Source: Dichetophora obliterata
Taxonomy: Eukaryota > Arthropoda > Insecta > Diptera > Sciomyzidae
Assembly (NCBI GenBank): GCA_963920525.1
Contig: OY986435.1
Location: 175,252,266-175,316,265 of the forward strand
Direction of reading: 5' to 3'
Length of the DNA stretch: 64,000 nucleotides
Shown here piece after piece: positions 11,419-22,699 of this stretch (positions within the stretch are counted from its first letter, which is position 1; each line of letters begins with the position of its first letter). The position numbers were made by a program, and so were the translations under genes. The notes under the pieces were generated by a model. That model was not told where the DNA came from. It did not search any database and saw nothing but the letters and a program-made list of their open reading frames with translations.

Positions 11419-12766
11419 TATTAATTCGACGAACAAATCTGAAGTTTAAAAAAAAAATTAAAATATTTGTTTGTGGGGAAGCGTGTTATCATAAACGTGT
11501 TATCATAAGGGGTCTGTAAATAGAGAAATAACAAAAAAAAAATAAAAGAGAAAAATGAGATATTAGAAAATTTTTATTTAACCTAATGATAAAACTTTAA
11601 CCTAATGCACTTTTTTAATTACATTTTCTTTTTCCTTGATGTTTATAAAAAAAAATAACTAGCTTGAGTGGCATTTCTCACTTTTTGAATGTTTGAAAAA
11701 TGCTTTCATCTCTTATGATATATCACACGTTGCCATTAATGGGTTACACAGTGGGGTGATCACAGCTGGATCACTCAAGACTATTGAAGATGGAAGAGGT
11801 AGCTCCATTCGAAATAGTCTGTCTTCTTCGAACCTGACTTGATCTTAATAGCTCATAATTAAAATTATATAAGTTAATTTTGATATTCAGCGAGTAACCG
11901 TATTTTCTCCATATAGTATTTCTGTTACAAAAAAATATTAAATTATTATTACTTAGGCCTGTTTTTTAACAACATTTAACATTTTCTGAACTTTATTAGA
12001 TTACTGTAATAAAAAAAAGTATAGGAATGAGGGGGGGACTGCCGACCGAAGCGAAAACCTATATATAAAATATTAGTATTCCCTGGAAGATTTTGTCCTT
12101 CCACGGACCGCTTTACTGCTTTATAAAAATTTTCATGATAATCGGAAAAACTTTTTATATTTTCACTCCCTCAGACTTTGATTATATCTCTCAAAATATT
12201 TTTATTCAGATAGCATTTTTATTTTATAATTACATCAAACTATATTATTACATTTAAATTGAACATTGCTGATATAAAAATAAAATACAAGGAGCACTAT
12301 TGAATGAAAAATAATTCTCATAAAATAAGACAAATTTTCTATTTTGTATGTATAATATTTTGTTTGATTCGTTTTGAAGTCTCTTTTAATGCCTGTATTT
12401 GAGATCTTGCTACAAGGAAAACAAAAAACATAGATTCGGTTCATGCGTACATCCGGTTCATCATTAATGCACATTATTTTCGTCTTTTATCATTTCATTA
12501 TATTTAAACTATGGGTATTAATATAAAAAACAGAGTAACACATAAACAAAAATATAAATTAAGCTTATTTAAATATGTAATATACACATAAAATATGTAT
12601 ACATGGAATTTGTATTTACATCATCATTTACATCACAAATAAAACCAATCATTGAATTTCATTTACATTATTTTCACTTTTCGCGTCATTAACCATTGAA
12701 TTATATTATAAAATTGATACTATAGCTACCATTGAAATAAGAAACAAAAAATTTTTGGACGATGCT
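11419..12766. other. no gene seen; AT-rich spacer
   Basis: No supported coding or RNA feature. The 12-bp word CGTGTTATCATA occurs twice near 11487-11510. A short G run lies near 12030. Confidence 0.5.
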
Positions 12767-12776
12767 GTCCCAGTCA

Positions 12777-13019
12777 TGATAAAATTATTATTAAGTAGTC
12801 TTGACAACTACTTATTTTCTCACGAGCTGCGACCATCGAATTTCACACAAAAGAAAACAATATAAAGTGCGTGTGTCACATACATTGGCGACTCTTCTGA
12901 ATGCGGCCAATGTGTGTGACACACGTTCTCTATTTGTTTTCTTTTGTTTGACATGGAATGTCATGTTTGATGGTTGAAACACGAAATGTCACTCCTACCT
13001 ATTACTTATCATACCATGG
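12777..13019. mobile_element. 243-bp hairpin MITE, possible 9-10 bp duplication
   Basis: The direct repeat GTCCCAGTCA flanks the segment at 12767-12776 and 13019-13028. The interior folds as a long hairpin: the arm at about 12846-12890 (with AAAGAAAACAA and GTGTGTCACATACATTGGC) pairs with about 12906-12949. Weaker pairing continues to both ends. A 9-10 bp duplication would suit the Mutator-like superfamily. The outermost terminal match is poor, so the class assignment is tentative. No coding sequence. Confidence 0.62.
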
Positions 13020-13650
13020 TCCCAGTCAGAGAATATGCTGGCGAGATTTATAAAACTACAAATATTTTTATGTTGGTCATGAAACTCAAACACTCGCTCT
13101 TGGATATTGGCTACCAGGTGCGCAGATTTTTTCGTTTGACATGATTTTGACAGAATTGTAGGTATTGTCGAAAAGGAATCAAAATAAACACAGAATATAA
13201 GGGGTACTTTTTAAAGTCTCTCCGTATCGAGCCTACCTGGTTAATATGCCTTGCTGAGCGCCTAGTAGTCAAGATCCAAAAGCGTCATTTAAAGACCTAC
13301 TCGCTGTCATGGCAGAATAACCAGGTTAAGCCGGCTCGCTAAGTGCCCTCGCGCAAACAAGACTTTTTTCTCGTCATAGCGACGACCATACACTACACAT
13401 ACTTTGTTTGCGCAGACTTGATTTTTTAGTTTAAATTCTATTAAATTTTTCTTCTCTGCTTCCATTTTTATATATTTTCCTACACTCACGTCGACACGAT
13501 TATGGCAAGTCAGTGTGATTTTCACTACACACTTCCCTCCAGGAAATGTGAGCGTTCCCGGATGTTACCAGGAAACATTCCATGGAATGTAGGAAGCATT
13601 CCCCTTTGTTGCACACTTCATTGCTTTTTTTACATAGCATGTCATTAGAG

Positions 13651-13794
13651 GGAAACATTCCTCCCCACTGTGTTAAAAAGTCATGTGGAAACATTCCTCT
13701 CCGCTGTCCTCAAAAGTGAATTGGAAGCAGTCCTCTCCCCTGTTTTAAGAATTAATGAGGAAACATTCCTCTCCCTTGTTATGAAAATGGATTC
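13651..13794. repeat. 36-bp minisatellite, four copies
   Basis: The word GGAAACATTCCTC (or GGAAGCAGTCCTC) starts at 13651, 13687, 13723 and 13759, so the period is exactly 36 bp. Related words GGAAACATTCC at 13571 and GGAAGCATTCC at 13592 show that the array once extended left. It lies wholly inside the 13308-14577 element. Confidence 0.85.
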
Positions 13795-13796
13795 GG

Positions 13797-13858
13797 CCAT
13801 GATTGGAACCCGGGACCCCTGAGCAACAGTCGAGCGCGCTGCCACTATATTATCGAAT
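13797..13858 (-). repeat. tRNA-like segment (pseudo-tRNA or SINE head)
   Basis: On the minus strand, GCGCGCTCGACTGTTGC precedes CCCGGGTTCCAATC, which resembles the B box of a tRNA gene (GGTTCRANYCC). The 5' part is a weak A box and the acceptor stem does not close, so it is not a working tRNA. The layout matches the tRNA-like stretches at 24681-24752 and 50179-50246. Confidence 0.55.
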
Positions 13859-14585
13859 TCTACAATAAGCGGTTAGAAAATAATGATATTAATATTTTCT
13901 ATTGTCATTGCTTGAAAATAAATTAAAGTTTCCAAATGCATTCTTAAAGAAGCGGTGTGGAAACAATATAAATACAAAACGACCCTTAAGCTTCCAAAAG
14001 ATACGGTTTGGAAACAATACAATACAAAACTACCATTAAGCTTTCAAAAGATAAGGTGGGGAATGTTTCTTTATCACTTTTAGATGGAAGCCTTCCGATT
14101 TTTCCTGGAGGGTATACAGACGGTTTGCGCAAACACAACCAAAAATTAAAATATTTTCATTTTTGCGCAGACATCTGCACAGACCTAAAACAGCCACATA
14201 CACTGTCGAACAGTCTGCGCAAACACGTGCTTGCGGAAACAGTCTGTGTGGTCTGTTTGGCCCTTTAACGAAGAGTGGAAAATGAAAAGGTTGAAATAAG
14301 AACATTATCTTTTCAAATTGTAAATAGTGCGGACACGTGTGTTAAGTTTGTGTTCATTTGAATGAAAGTATTATAAAAATAGTGTAAATAAAACTATAAA
14401 ATGCCGAGGAAATGTTCAATTTGCAAAAAATCTAAAAAAAGTTTAACCAAAAATCAACTTAAAAACATGAACATAAAGAAACTCGAGATAAATAGCTGAT
14501 TTTGACAACTAGCTCGCTTTTCTCTGCTTTCTACTTCAGTCCTCTCTGAGTCGGTCCTACCTGGTTATTCTGCCATGCTCGCTGT

Positions 14586-16006
14586 CTGTGTTGATGACGA
14601 GAGTTACTCGGAAATTCACGATGACGCAAACCAAAGATTTACCCTCTACCAAAATCGTTCAACGCGCCTAAAGAAGTTTTCACTTGAAAAATTCGTAAAA
14701 TGAGGTTTTGCAAAAAGTAATAAAAAGTTTAGTTGAACATAATAGGATGGTAAAAAATTACAATATTAAAATCTGTCATTAGGTTCAAACATGTTATTTA
14801 AGAAATTAAAATTTTTTTTTATATAGTGTAAGCAGTGTATTTTTTATTTCAAATTCATTCCACTCTAAGCTCATTTATTTTATTTTTTTTTCTTCTTAAG
14901 GCAATTACCTTTCATTGTCGTGCCACAGAGATTTCGATTCTCATCTAACCATAAAACAAAAGTCATAAATTACGTCACGAAATATAGTTTATGTCTTCGG
15001 ATCTTTTCTAGTAGCGTTTTACGTTGGAGTTCTTTTTCAGCTATACGCCTTAAACTCGATCGCATCTCAGTAAAAAAATCTTGAAGTTACGTGATGCTTG
15101 CTTTTGTTTTATGTATGGTGTTGAACGTTTAGATTTTATAAAGATAGCTAGCTGCTAGATAATTTTAGCAATAAAAAATCTGACTAAAATTTTTGCTAGA
15201 TTTAGTGTGAAAACCTAAACTAACTTTTAGTGAAACTAAACAATTTTCCTGGCATATAATTTTGGCTAATGATGTTTTTTAGTCAAATTAAATATTTTTG
15301 AATCAACATATTGCAAAAAAACATAAAAATAAATAGATTTGATCACGTGATACATTAATATGTGGCATAATGAATTTTAAGCACGCTCGCTTAGACCATT
15401 TTTGCTGAAATATTAATGCTAATAGCATAAATTAGAGGCCTCGCGATAAAGGGTCTTTTTCGCTAAACACTGTCCAAGTGTCTGTCTATCACGCTTCATG
15501 TTGATCAATTGCATGTTTGTCTGCTTATCAGCCAATCTGCACCATCAAATAAAGCAATCATTTTAGTGCATTTAAATTATTTTATTTATGTTATTAAAAG
15601 CGACAGTCATAAACGTTTTAAATTATTTACACACAATTTTCGCCTCCAGCTCAAGTTGTACTGAATATGTGTTGGTGAATTTGTGTTTGTGTATAAATGT
15701 GTGTGTGTGTATCTATATTTGAGTGTGAGTGGAAATTTTAAATGAATGGTTGTGATAAAAATCTGTAATAAAATAAATTTATTTGGAAATTAAGTTTAAT
15801 TATTTAGTTGCTGACATTTGTTGACATACAAAGAATGCTAAGAGTTTGTCAAATAATATGAAAATCACTTTAAATTCAAATCAAGTTTACTTCCCAAAAA
15901 GTTTAATCAAATACGTAATTAGATTATGAACCCAAACTACTGTTTGTATTTTAGTGTTTGACATCCATTGAAAACAGACAACCTCGTGAATTTTGGCAAA
16001 AATATA
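14586..16006. other. no gene seen; AT-rich spacer
   Basis: No supported coding, RNA or transposon structure. A short GT-rich run lies near 15700-15735. AGCTAGCTGCTAG near 15150 is a short palindromic patch. Confidence 0.5.
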
Positions 16007-16280
16007 GATTAACAGCCCTACTCTGGCAAATTAACAATTGTTAACCAGTATTTTTTTTATTTATATATGTTTGTTGTTTTCAAAACAAAATTTGTAGCAC
16101 AAAAAACAAAATTTTTGAATCAAATTGTCAATAACTGAAAAGTAGTTGACAATTTTTATCAAAATGTATTATTTTTGAGTTTCAAATTTTATTTTGAAAT
16201 CAAAAAATTACAACAAACACATTGAAATATTCAAAATACTGTTTAACAATTTGTTGATTTGCCACAATAGGGCTGTAATC
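16007..16280. mobile_element. MITE of about 270 bp
   Basis: Left arm GATTAACAGCCCTA followed by CTCTGGCAAATTAACAATTG pairs with a right arm whose inverse is GATTACAGCCCTA then TTGTGGCAAATCAACAA. The match continues for about 45 bp to CAGTATTTT. No clear target-site duplication can be read. The interior is non-coding. The terminus type could be hAT-like, but that is not shown. Confidence 0.7.
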
Positions 16281-16394
16281 ATTTTTTTCGTAAAAAAACA
16301 TCACTGAAACAAAAAAAAAATTGCATATGGTTGATAAACAATAAGGGGACTCTGCTCCATCAGTATCAGTGGTAAGTACCAGCATAAGTGGCGT

Positions 16395-16780
16395 TGAACA
16401 TTCAGGTCGCTCATAAGAGATCGTCACGTCAGAAATCATCGATAAAATACATTGAATGATATTGCACGATCGGAGTACGTGAGGTGGTTTAGGCCGTACG
16501 GATCTCAACTGAGTGGGTTAATAACATTTTATATAAATATTGGGACATGAAAAAGCTATCTGCGCGATGGGTGCCGCTATTGCTCACACTCGACCATAAG
16601 AGTAGCCGTGAGACCACTTCAAAGGAGTCTCAACCGCTATTCGAAAAAGTTTTGTAACCGTAGATGAAACCTGGAGCACACCAGATATCAAGGAACAATG
16701 AAAGCATTGGACTTCTCTAGGTTAACGTGCACCATAAAAGTGAAAGGTGGGTCTGTCGGCTAACAAGGTCATGGTGACAT
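16395..16780 (+). pseudogene. mariner transposase fragment (mauritiana-type, Mos1-like)
   Basis: Pieces in shifting frames read EHSGRS, then IIDKIH near 16435, MKKLSARWVPLLLTLDHKS at about 16549-16605, then TVDETW near 16655 and KVGLSANKVM near 16745. This is the order of a mariner transposase from the linker through the first catalytic Asp (VDETW). The region between DETW and the GLSANK block is shortened and several stops interrupt it. The rest of the catalytic domain is missing. The wording fits the mauritiana subfamily rather than the irritans type at 10.1-11.4 kb, so two separate mariner lineages have been present. Confidence 0.8.
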
Positions 16781-16794
16781 TATTGATTAATTGA

Positions 16795-17100
16795 TCGATT
16801 TTGCTTGAGAGTAAACGTTTTGCTTAAAAGCAAATCAGCAAAACTTTACTCAATCACGGTGTGATTTTAGAAAAAGATTGCTAAATTGTAATCACTCCTC
16901 ATGTATTTAGGGAAAAGCAAAATTTTGATTAAATTCAAGCAAAATTTTGCCAAGTTATTATAAACTTCAAAAGCGAATTTCTACTTAATTCAAGCAAATA
17001 TTTGCTAAGTTATTACAAACTCCAATAGCAAATGTTTACTAAATTCAAGCAAATTTCTTCTAACACTAGCAAACGTTTATTCTTAAAGGAGAAAATTAGG
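16795..17100. repeat. degenerate tandem repeat, about 55-bp unit
   Basis: Three units start with AATTCAAGCAAA at about 16931, 16986 and 17042. Each continues with a TTTGCTAAG-like word and then TTAYYACAAACTYCAAWAGC. Period is about 55 bp and similarity falls in the third copy. The GCAAAT words recur in both orientations downstream to 17470, so this is part of a larger inverted array. Confidence 0.7.
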
Positions 17101-17116
17101 TGACGATTGGTTAACA

Positions 17117-17191
17117 ACTGTGATGGTCGAATGGATAAGCCCATGCACTTACTTACACTCATGCGGACGAGGTTCAAATCTTCAGATGGTG
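17117..17191 (+). repeat. tRNA-like segment
   Basis: TGGTCGAATGG resembles an A box and GGTTCAAATCT a B box, about 47 bp apart, which is the layout of a tRNA gene or tRNA-derived SINE head. The stems do not close convincingly. It sits inside the GCAAAT-rich repeat cluster. Confidence 0.5.
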
Positions 17192-17249
17192 GTAAATTTT
17201 CAATTTAATTTAATGTTAATAAGTATTTCACTTCAAAAATATTCCAGAT

Positions 17250-17400
17250 TTCAGCAAAAACTAATCAAAATTTGCTATTCCAATTTAAAATAACTTAGCT
17301 AATATTTGCTTAAATTAAGTAGTGAGTTAAATTAAAAATTTTCTTTGTTATTATAAACTGGAATAGCCAATTCTGATTAGTTTTTGCTGAAACCTAGCAT
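17250..17400. repeat. imperfect inverted repeat
   Basis: CAGCAAAAACTAATCA near 17255, followed by AAATTTGCTATTCCA, pairs with TGGAATAGCCAATTCTGATT and TTTTTGCTGAAAC at about 17361-17397. A loop of about 70 bp separates the arms. Similar words link it to the 16795-17100 tandem repeat. Confidence 0.65.
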
Positions 17401-17474
17401 AATTTTGAAGTGGCTGAGAATCAAGCGCAAATTTTGCTTAACTACAATACAAATTTAGGAAACAGTTTTCTCCG

Positions 17475-18021
17475 TGTAAATTTAAACAGGTTAACACACA
17501 TAAAAAATAATTTATAATTTTTTTTTTAACTATTTTATGGATTTTTTTATAGGGCGCTGCAAATTACATCGATAAAAAGGCATCCAAAACGGTTTGATTG
17601 ATATGAACATTCCCATGTATCTGAAACAAACAAATCGAATGTCATTTTAAAGTTTAGATCAGTTATTCGGCATCCCCCTACGCACGACCCCGGGGGGTTT
17701 TTTAAATTGTGGTGAAAGTTGGAGTAATAAGTTAAAAAAATATATAAATTTTATAAAAATAGGTACTTGAATTTTGAAGGAATGCGCTTAAAGGACAAAA
17801 TTACGAAGAAAATTAAATAAAATAAATTTTAATTGAAGCAATAGATTTCGAGTTATCTATCGAAACGTTTCTTTTTTTTCATTGTCATTTTCAGCGCCAT
17901 CTATAAAAAAGCCAGAAAATTGTTTTAAAAAAACACAAAAATTTATATACACTCACCTGTAAAAATTTAAAAAAAAAATAATTATTTCTTGTATCTAAAA
18001 TCTTTGTTTAAAAACAGCAGA
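17475..18021. other. no gene seen
   Basis: AT-rich DNA without recognisable structure, apart from a short GC-rich patch (CCCCGGGGGG) near 17690. Confidence 0.5.
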
Positions 18022-18022
18022 G

Positions 18023-18423
18023 CTGTATAAGAATGCATTCAATTTGATTTTGTTCACAAAATAGTGAATCAGTGAATAACGAAATAAGAATGCATTCAAT
18101 GAACGCAAAATTTATTTTTCAAATAAAATTTTTAATTCACATTCATATAAAAAAGAAAATATTAATTATTCAATTCAATTATTAATTTCCGTTACTCAGA
18201 ATAATGAATCAATTTTTTTTATTCTTTTAATTGCTATTCGCTAAGAATGCAACTCACAAAGAATTTCCGAATTTCACATTCACATTCATTTAAAAAAGAA
18301 AATATTAATTATTCAATTCAATTATTAATTTCCGTTATTCAGAATAATGAATCAATTTTTTTATTCTTTTAATTGCTATTCGCTAAGAATGCAACTCACA
18401 AAGAATTTCAGAATTTTCAATTA
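18023..18423 (+). mobile_element. one end of an element related to 3026-4487, with tandem duplication
   Basis: CAGAGCTGTATAAGAATGCA at 18023 differs by one base from the terminus of the hAT-type element at 3026. It continues with ATTC-rich DNA. No matching right terminus is found downstream, so the element is truncated or its other end has diverged. Inside, a unit of about 143 bp is duplicated in tandem (about 18138-18280 and 18281-18423) with only a few differences. AATGAATC and TTCATTATT words continue to about 18560. Confidence 0.68.
18138..18423. repeat. 143-bp tandem duplication
   Basis: Both copies contain AAGAAAATATTAATTATTC, then CAGAATAATGAATCAATTTT, then GCTATTCGCTAAGAATGCAA. The offset is constant at about 143 bp and differences are few, so the duplication is recent relative to the rest of the element. 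Confidence 0.85.
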
Positions 18424-18564
18424 TTTTTTTATTCATTATTAATTTTTTTATTCATTATTAATTTGTTATTTATTATTCATTTGTTATTCATTACTAATTT
18501 TTTGTTCATTATTCATTTGTGATTCATTATTCATTTTTAATTAAGAATTCATTTTTTATTCATT

Positions 18565-21500
18565 ATACTTTCACAAGCATGCCAGTCTGCTAATATCACA
18601 AATATACTGAAACTTGGCTTAATGCTGTTTTAAGCAATTCTTTTTTTTTGCATTTCTTTTGATTTTGTTTTTTCAGTACTAAATATTCAGCATAATAAGC
18701 TACTGTGGATCCCAAGTGATTAAATTATCTTTATTTCTTTATTTTTTAACCCTTTTGGCAAAATAAATCTGACACAGTTAATCAAGAATAATTGGTAAAC
18801 ATTTTTTTTTGTCATGTTTTGCTAGAAGAAAAAATGTCCATCCTTTTTTATGACATGAAAAGCCGTAGCAGAGGTATTGTTTTTATCTTTGACGTTTATA
18901 CGTAATTTTTTCTCGGAGTAACATTTTTAATTTTCCTAATTGTTTGCAGGCTTAGCCAATAGCAATAACAACACAACAAAAAAAAAAGCAACAATTTAGC
19001 ACTCGGAAAAAATTACTCTTATATAATACAAGATCTGTGTCCTTGCGTTGGATTCTTTCCAATTACTGAAATGGCCAAAATTAATATTTCATTAAGTTAA
19101 GCTTACAACAACATAAGCTAGCTATATAAGTAGAGATGGGATATCAAGGCTGTTCCATTGACATGGACCAAAAACAATATAAAAAAGCAACTATAAAAAA
19201 TTATTTAATATGACTAATACAAAGGAAAAAAACAACAAACAGCATTTTTGAGTTATTTTTTTTTCAGTCGTAAGTAGAACTAATATAAACTGCCAATCAA
19301 CACCATAGATAAGGGGGGAGTTATTGGCTCAAACCCCCCTCTTCCTTAGCAATCCAGAATATTTTTAAATATTGAATAAAAACACAGATATCCAAAATTT
19401 TTAGTTCTGCCAAAATATAAAGGTAAATTGAAAATTGAGTGTGCCAAGTTTAGTTAGCAGATTTAAGTTTAATATAATACAAGATACATATTTTACTTAA
19501 TTTTTTTCCCATGTATTGTTGCTAACGTATTAACGTTTGCAGAACGTGTGAATATAAATTGAACAAAATTATTCTGAAAAAGGCTTGAAATTTAAATGAT
19601 AACAATATCCGCCACCATTTTTGTGATATGCCACTAAACTTTTCTGATAGATTTTGGCCTGCTGAACACGAAAATCACAATAAAGGTTTTTTTTTCAATG
19701 AATAGGATTTCTATATATATATTTTTGAAATTTTTTTAGTTCCATATATTTTAACATATCTCGAGTTTTAATTGACTGATTTTGTTAGTAAAAAATATCG
19801 ATTTAAAGATAAATTAATTGTCTTTTAATTTAGCTTGCACACTTTGCAAATTGGTCTAGTAATTTCGAAGCAATCCAAAGAAATATTGGAAAAAATTTTT
19901 TTTCAGCGAAAAATAAAATGGAAAAATCTTCAAAAAATGCTCTAATGAAGAAAATTCATGGAATACTAATGAAGTTATAGACAATTAAGTTAAGGTGCCA
20001 AAAGTCGACATTTTACTGGTTTTTTCATTTTATTTAGATTAATTTATTGTTCTTATCTAAAATTAAGATTAAGTAAAATTTTTAAGTATTTCATAGCTCC
20101 TTAAATTAGTTAAATATTAAACGTTTTCTTATAGAAAAGTTAGGAGCCGAATTTGAGTTATGGAAAACTAAAAATCTGTCAGAAATAGATGTTTCCGAAA
20201 TTTTACAAAATTCTGGAAATAATTGTAGCTCTACCCTGCGGCATAGATTCCAGTCAACGTTCTTTTTCACATTGAAAACTTTGAAAATTGGCATCTTAAT
20301 ACTGATGGAGAGGAACGCCTTACTGGCTTAGCGCTATTAAATATTCGTAAGGATATTTCTGTAAATAAGGAAATTTTCATCGACGAATTGGCTTAGCGCT
20401 CAAAAAGAGTTAATGAAATAATTATATAAGAATCTACAACTATATCTGTTATCTGTTTTCGTTGGTTCAATAAAATAAATTCTTGTCGTCCTACTCAAAA
20501 CGAGCGATTGAATAAATAAAATAATGAATTGAATGAATAAAATATCATTAACTCTTTTCACTTCGATTGTTGAAATCGGTTAAGAAATTTTGGAAGTTCT
20601 TAGGCCTTCAGAAATCCCTTGGAAATGAAAAAAAAACAAATAATTTTTTGCTAAAGTAAGCCCGCTTTATGAAATACCTATTTACGGTGTTGCTGAAAAT
20701 ACAAAAAGTTTACCTTCAACAAAAAACTAGAGCAAGAAAAAATTTCCCATACATGTGTCTTAAAATGTTCCAAGCTACCTCACCCTTAACCAGGAATTTT
20801 CGCTCAGCTGTTGTAATGTTAGTTTAATGACACTTGGGGCAGCTATAACCAAATTAATGACCTATATTAAATGGAATCTAATAAAAAAACTCATATTGTT
20901 TTACAGCTAAATAAACATGGGAAACAGCTACAACCCGAAATGTAGTCGGCTCGATTTATACAGAAATAGAGAACTTTATTCTCATTAGTGGGTAGCATAT
21001 ACATAAAACTATTAAATAAATAAAATAGCTAAAGTCATACAAGCTCACATATTACCAACCAATATGTTAATGTATGCATGTTTGTTTCACTCTCGGTTGG
21101 GTCCTTTGTTCCAGCACTTATAAAGCTATCCTAATTACTTTTTTCTTTTCCTGTTTAGTGTTGAGGGGAAGCCTAAAAAAGGTACGCAGCAACTAACGCA
21201 CAACATGTTAAGGTTTTGAGGCATAGTTGGGTTGAAGGCAAAGACTCTAGTTTTTTGAATCTACACATACATACATATATACATAAATTATGCAAATAAC
21301 AGGCGGTGCCCATATAGCACCAACTGTCGTGCCAAAGCAGTTGATAATAAGGAAGTAAAGTTATTTAAGTATATAAATAATTTTAAAAAAGTGCATATAC
21401 AGGCATGGTCACACCAGAAGCATGAAATTTTATTCCCTCACATATCAGCAATTCCACTTCAGTTTGACATTTTACATTAATTCGAAGGTTGGTTTTAATA

Positions 21501-21890
21501 TACAGAATTCATTTGCAACTCATAGTTTAGGTAAAACAAAATACTTAAACTTTTCGCTGTTTTTGCTGCATTAACGCAGTTGGTCACAGAAATAACACAT
21601 TATTTCCACCCCCGTATAGAATGTATGTAAACCAGTCTCAAAAATATAACCGCAATAGATTTTTATTAATATCTTTTGTTGTGGGTATGAGAACATAATG
21701 ATTTGTTGTATTGGTATAACGAACAACAACATATAAAAAGAGAAAATATATACATACGAAAAATTCCGCTGTTGCAAAATTATAACCGCACTTCATAAAA
21801 AGTGTTTTTTTTTGCAGACATAGTCTTATTGCTCTCATTTGCAATATTAGTTATGTTTTTGTTTTTTTTTTCTATAACCTAAAAAATTCG
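18565..21890. other. no gene seen; long AT-rich spacer
   Basis: Open frames are short and show no family motif. Simple repeats are minor. A motif with TATCTCGAG near 19755 recurs in looser form near 22943. Nothing else is supported. Confidence 0.45.
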
Positions 21891-21894
21891 ATTT

Positions 21895-22480
21895 GGTTTT
21901 GAGTCAAATAAATTCTGAACGCAGGAACAGCTGCACTGCGTGGAGTATTGGCTATTTCCTCCATAAACTATTCGAACTAAAGCACCCCACACATTTTTCA
22001 TGATAATGAGATCAGAAGAAAGTGATGGCTACTCAAGAACTGGAATATTCTGGCTTCGAAACCAATGTAAAGTGGCGTGCGATGCGTAGCATGCTGCATT
22101 GTCATGTTGAAATTCAAGAACTTCGTCAGCATGTTCGTTCAAAAAGGCAGTAATTCGTTAGTTACCACATCGATATACTCTTCTGAGTTAATCCGAGTGG
22201 TCGGAAAATGTTCATTGAGCTTTCCAAGTGTACTCACTCTACCCCACACCATCAGTTATCCGCCACCGAAATTTCTTTTTTAAAAATATCGTTGTTCACG
22301 TTGTATATCCTGCCAGTCCATTGTAGCCTTCTGGTCCATCCAAGTTTAACTTTTTGTCATCAGAAAAAATTATCTTTAAAGAGAATTTCAAGAAATCATA
22401 TATGCTGGTTATTCGAGGGGCTGGCTTCTTTTCAGAAAACCGAATGTTCCCTGAATCCTTTCAAACGTGTTGAATTGTAC
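21895..22480 (-). pseudogene. Tc1-like transposase remnant (DD34E type)
   Basis: Read leftwards, the fragment begins with KIIFSDDKKLNLDGPEGYN (about 22390-22330), which contains the first catalytic Asp. It continues with words from the GGSLMVWG region and FPTTRINSEEYIDVVTNEL (about 22215-22155). Next comes EVLEFQHDNAACYASHATLH (about 22131-22072) with the second Asp. It ends with PSLSSDLIIMKNVWGALVR (about 22035-21980), the counterpart of SPDLNPIENLWG, where the catalytic Glu has become Lys. Several stops and frame changes interrupt it. The order and spacing are those of Tc1-family transposases. No inverted termini were found. Confidence 0.85.
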
Positions 22481-22699
22481 TTCGTAAACATTCAAGTCAT
22501 ATTCTCTCTTTATTTCTCGCATCCTTTTTGCTTGGTTTTTCGAATCATAATTTTCCTTTTCTTTTAAAAAATTTCGCACTTCTCGGGTAATTCTCCCGAT
22601 CAAGCGACTTATTTCTCGAAAAGACTTTTTTCTGAAAAATATGCTTTAATTTGATCGTTTTCACGCTCTGTCAACTCTTAATCACACGACACTTTGGAA

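Larger units (their letters stand above)
13308..14577. mobile_element. 1.27-kb non-autonomous element, exact 8-bp duplication
   Basis: Termini are CATGGCAGAATAACCAGGT and its exact inverse. They are flanked by a perfect 8-bp direct repeat, CTCGCTGT (13300-13307 and 14578-14585). Eight-bp duplications are made by hAT and P elements. The CAT-start and AATAAC word resemble P-type ends as much as hAT ends, so I leave the class open. Inside are a 36-bp minisatellite, a tRNA-like segment, and scattered palindromic GTTTGCGCAAAC-type words near 13370-13410 and 14126-14230. A similar terminus, TACCTGGTTAATATGCC, lies just outside at about 13236-13252. Confidence 0.82.

Noticed and set aside
13092..13254. 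A second small copy of the CATGGCAG-ended element
   Set aside because: The right-hand word TACCTGGTTAATATGCC is similar but the left partner is poor and no duplication is present.
14401..14499. Small ORF starting MPRKCSICKK, possible remnant of a THAP-like transposase start
   Set aside because: It is only 32 codons, points out of the element, and has two cysteines but no further THAP residues.
13308..14577. Spaced 36-bp repeats as a CRISPR array
   Set aside because: Units are contiguous with no unique spacers, and the context is a eukaryotic transposon.
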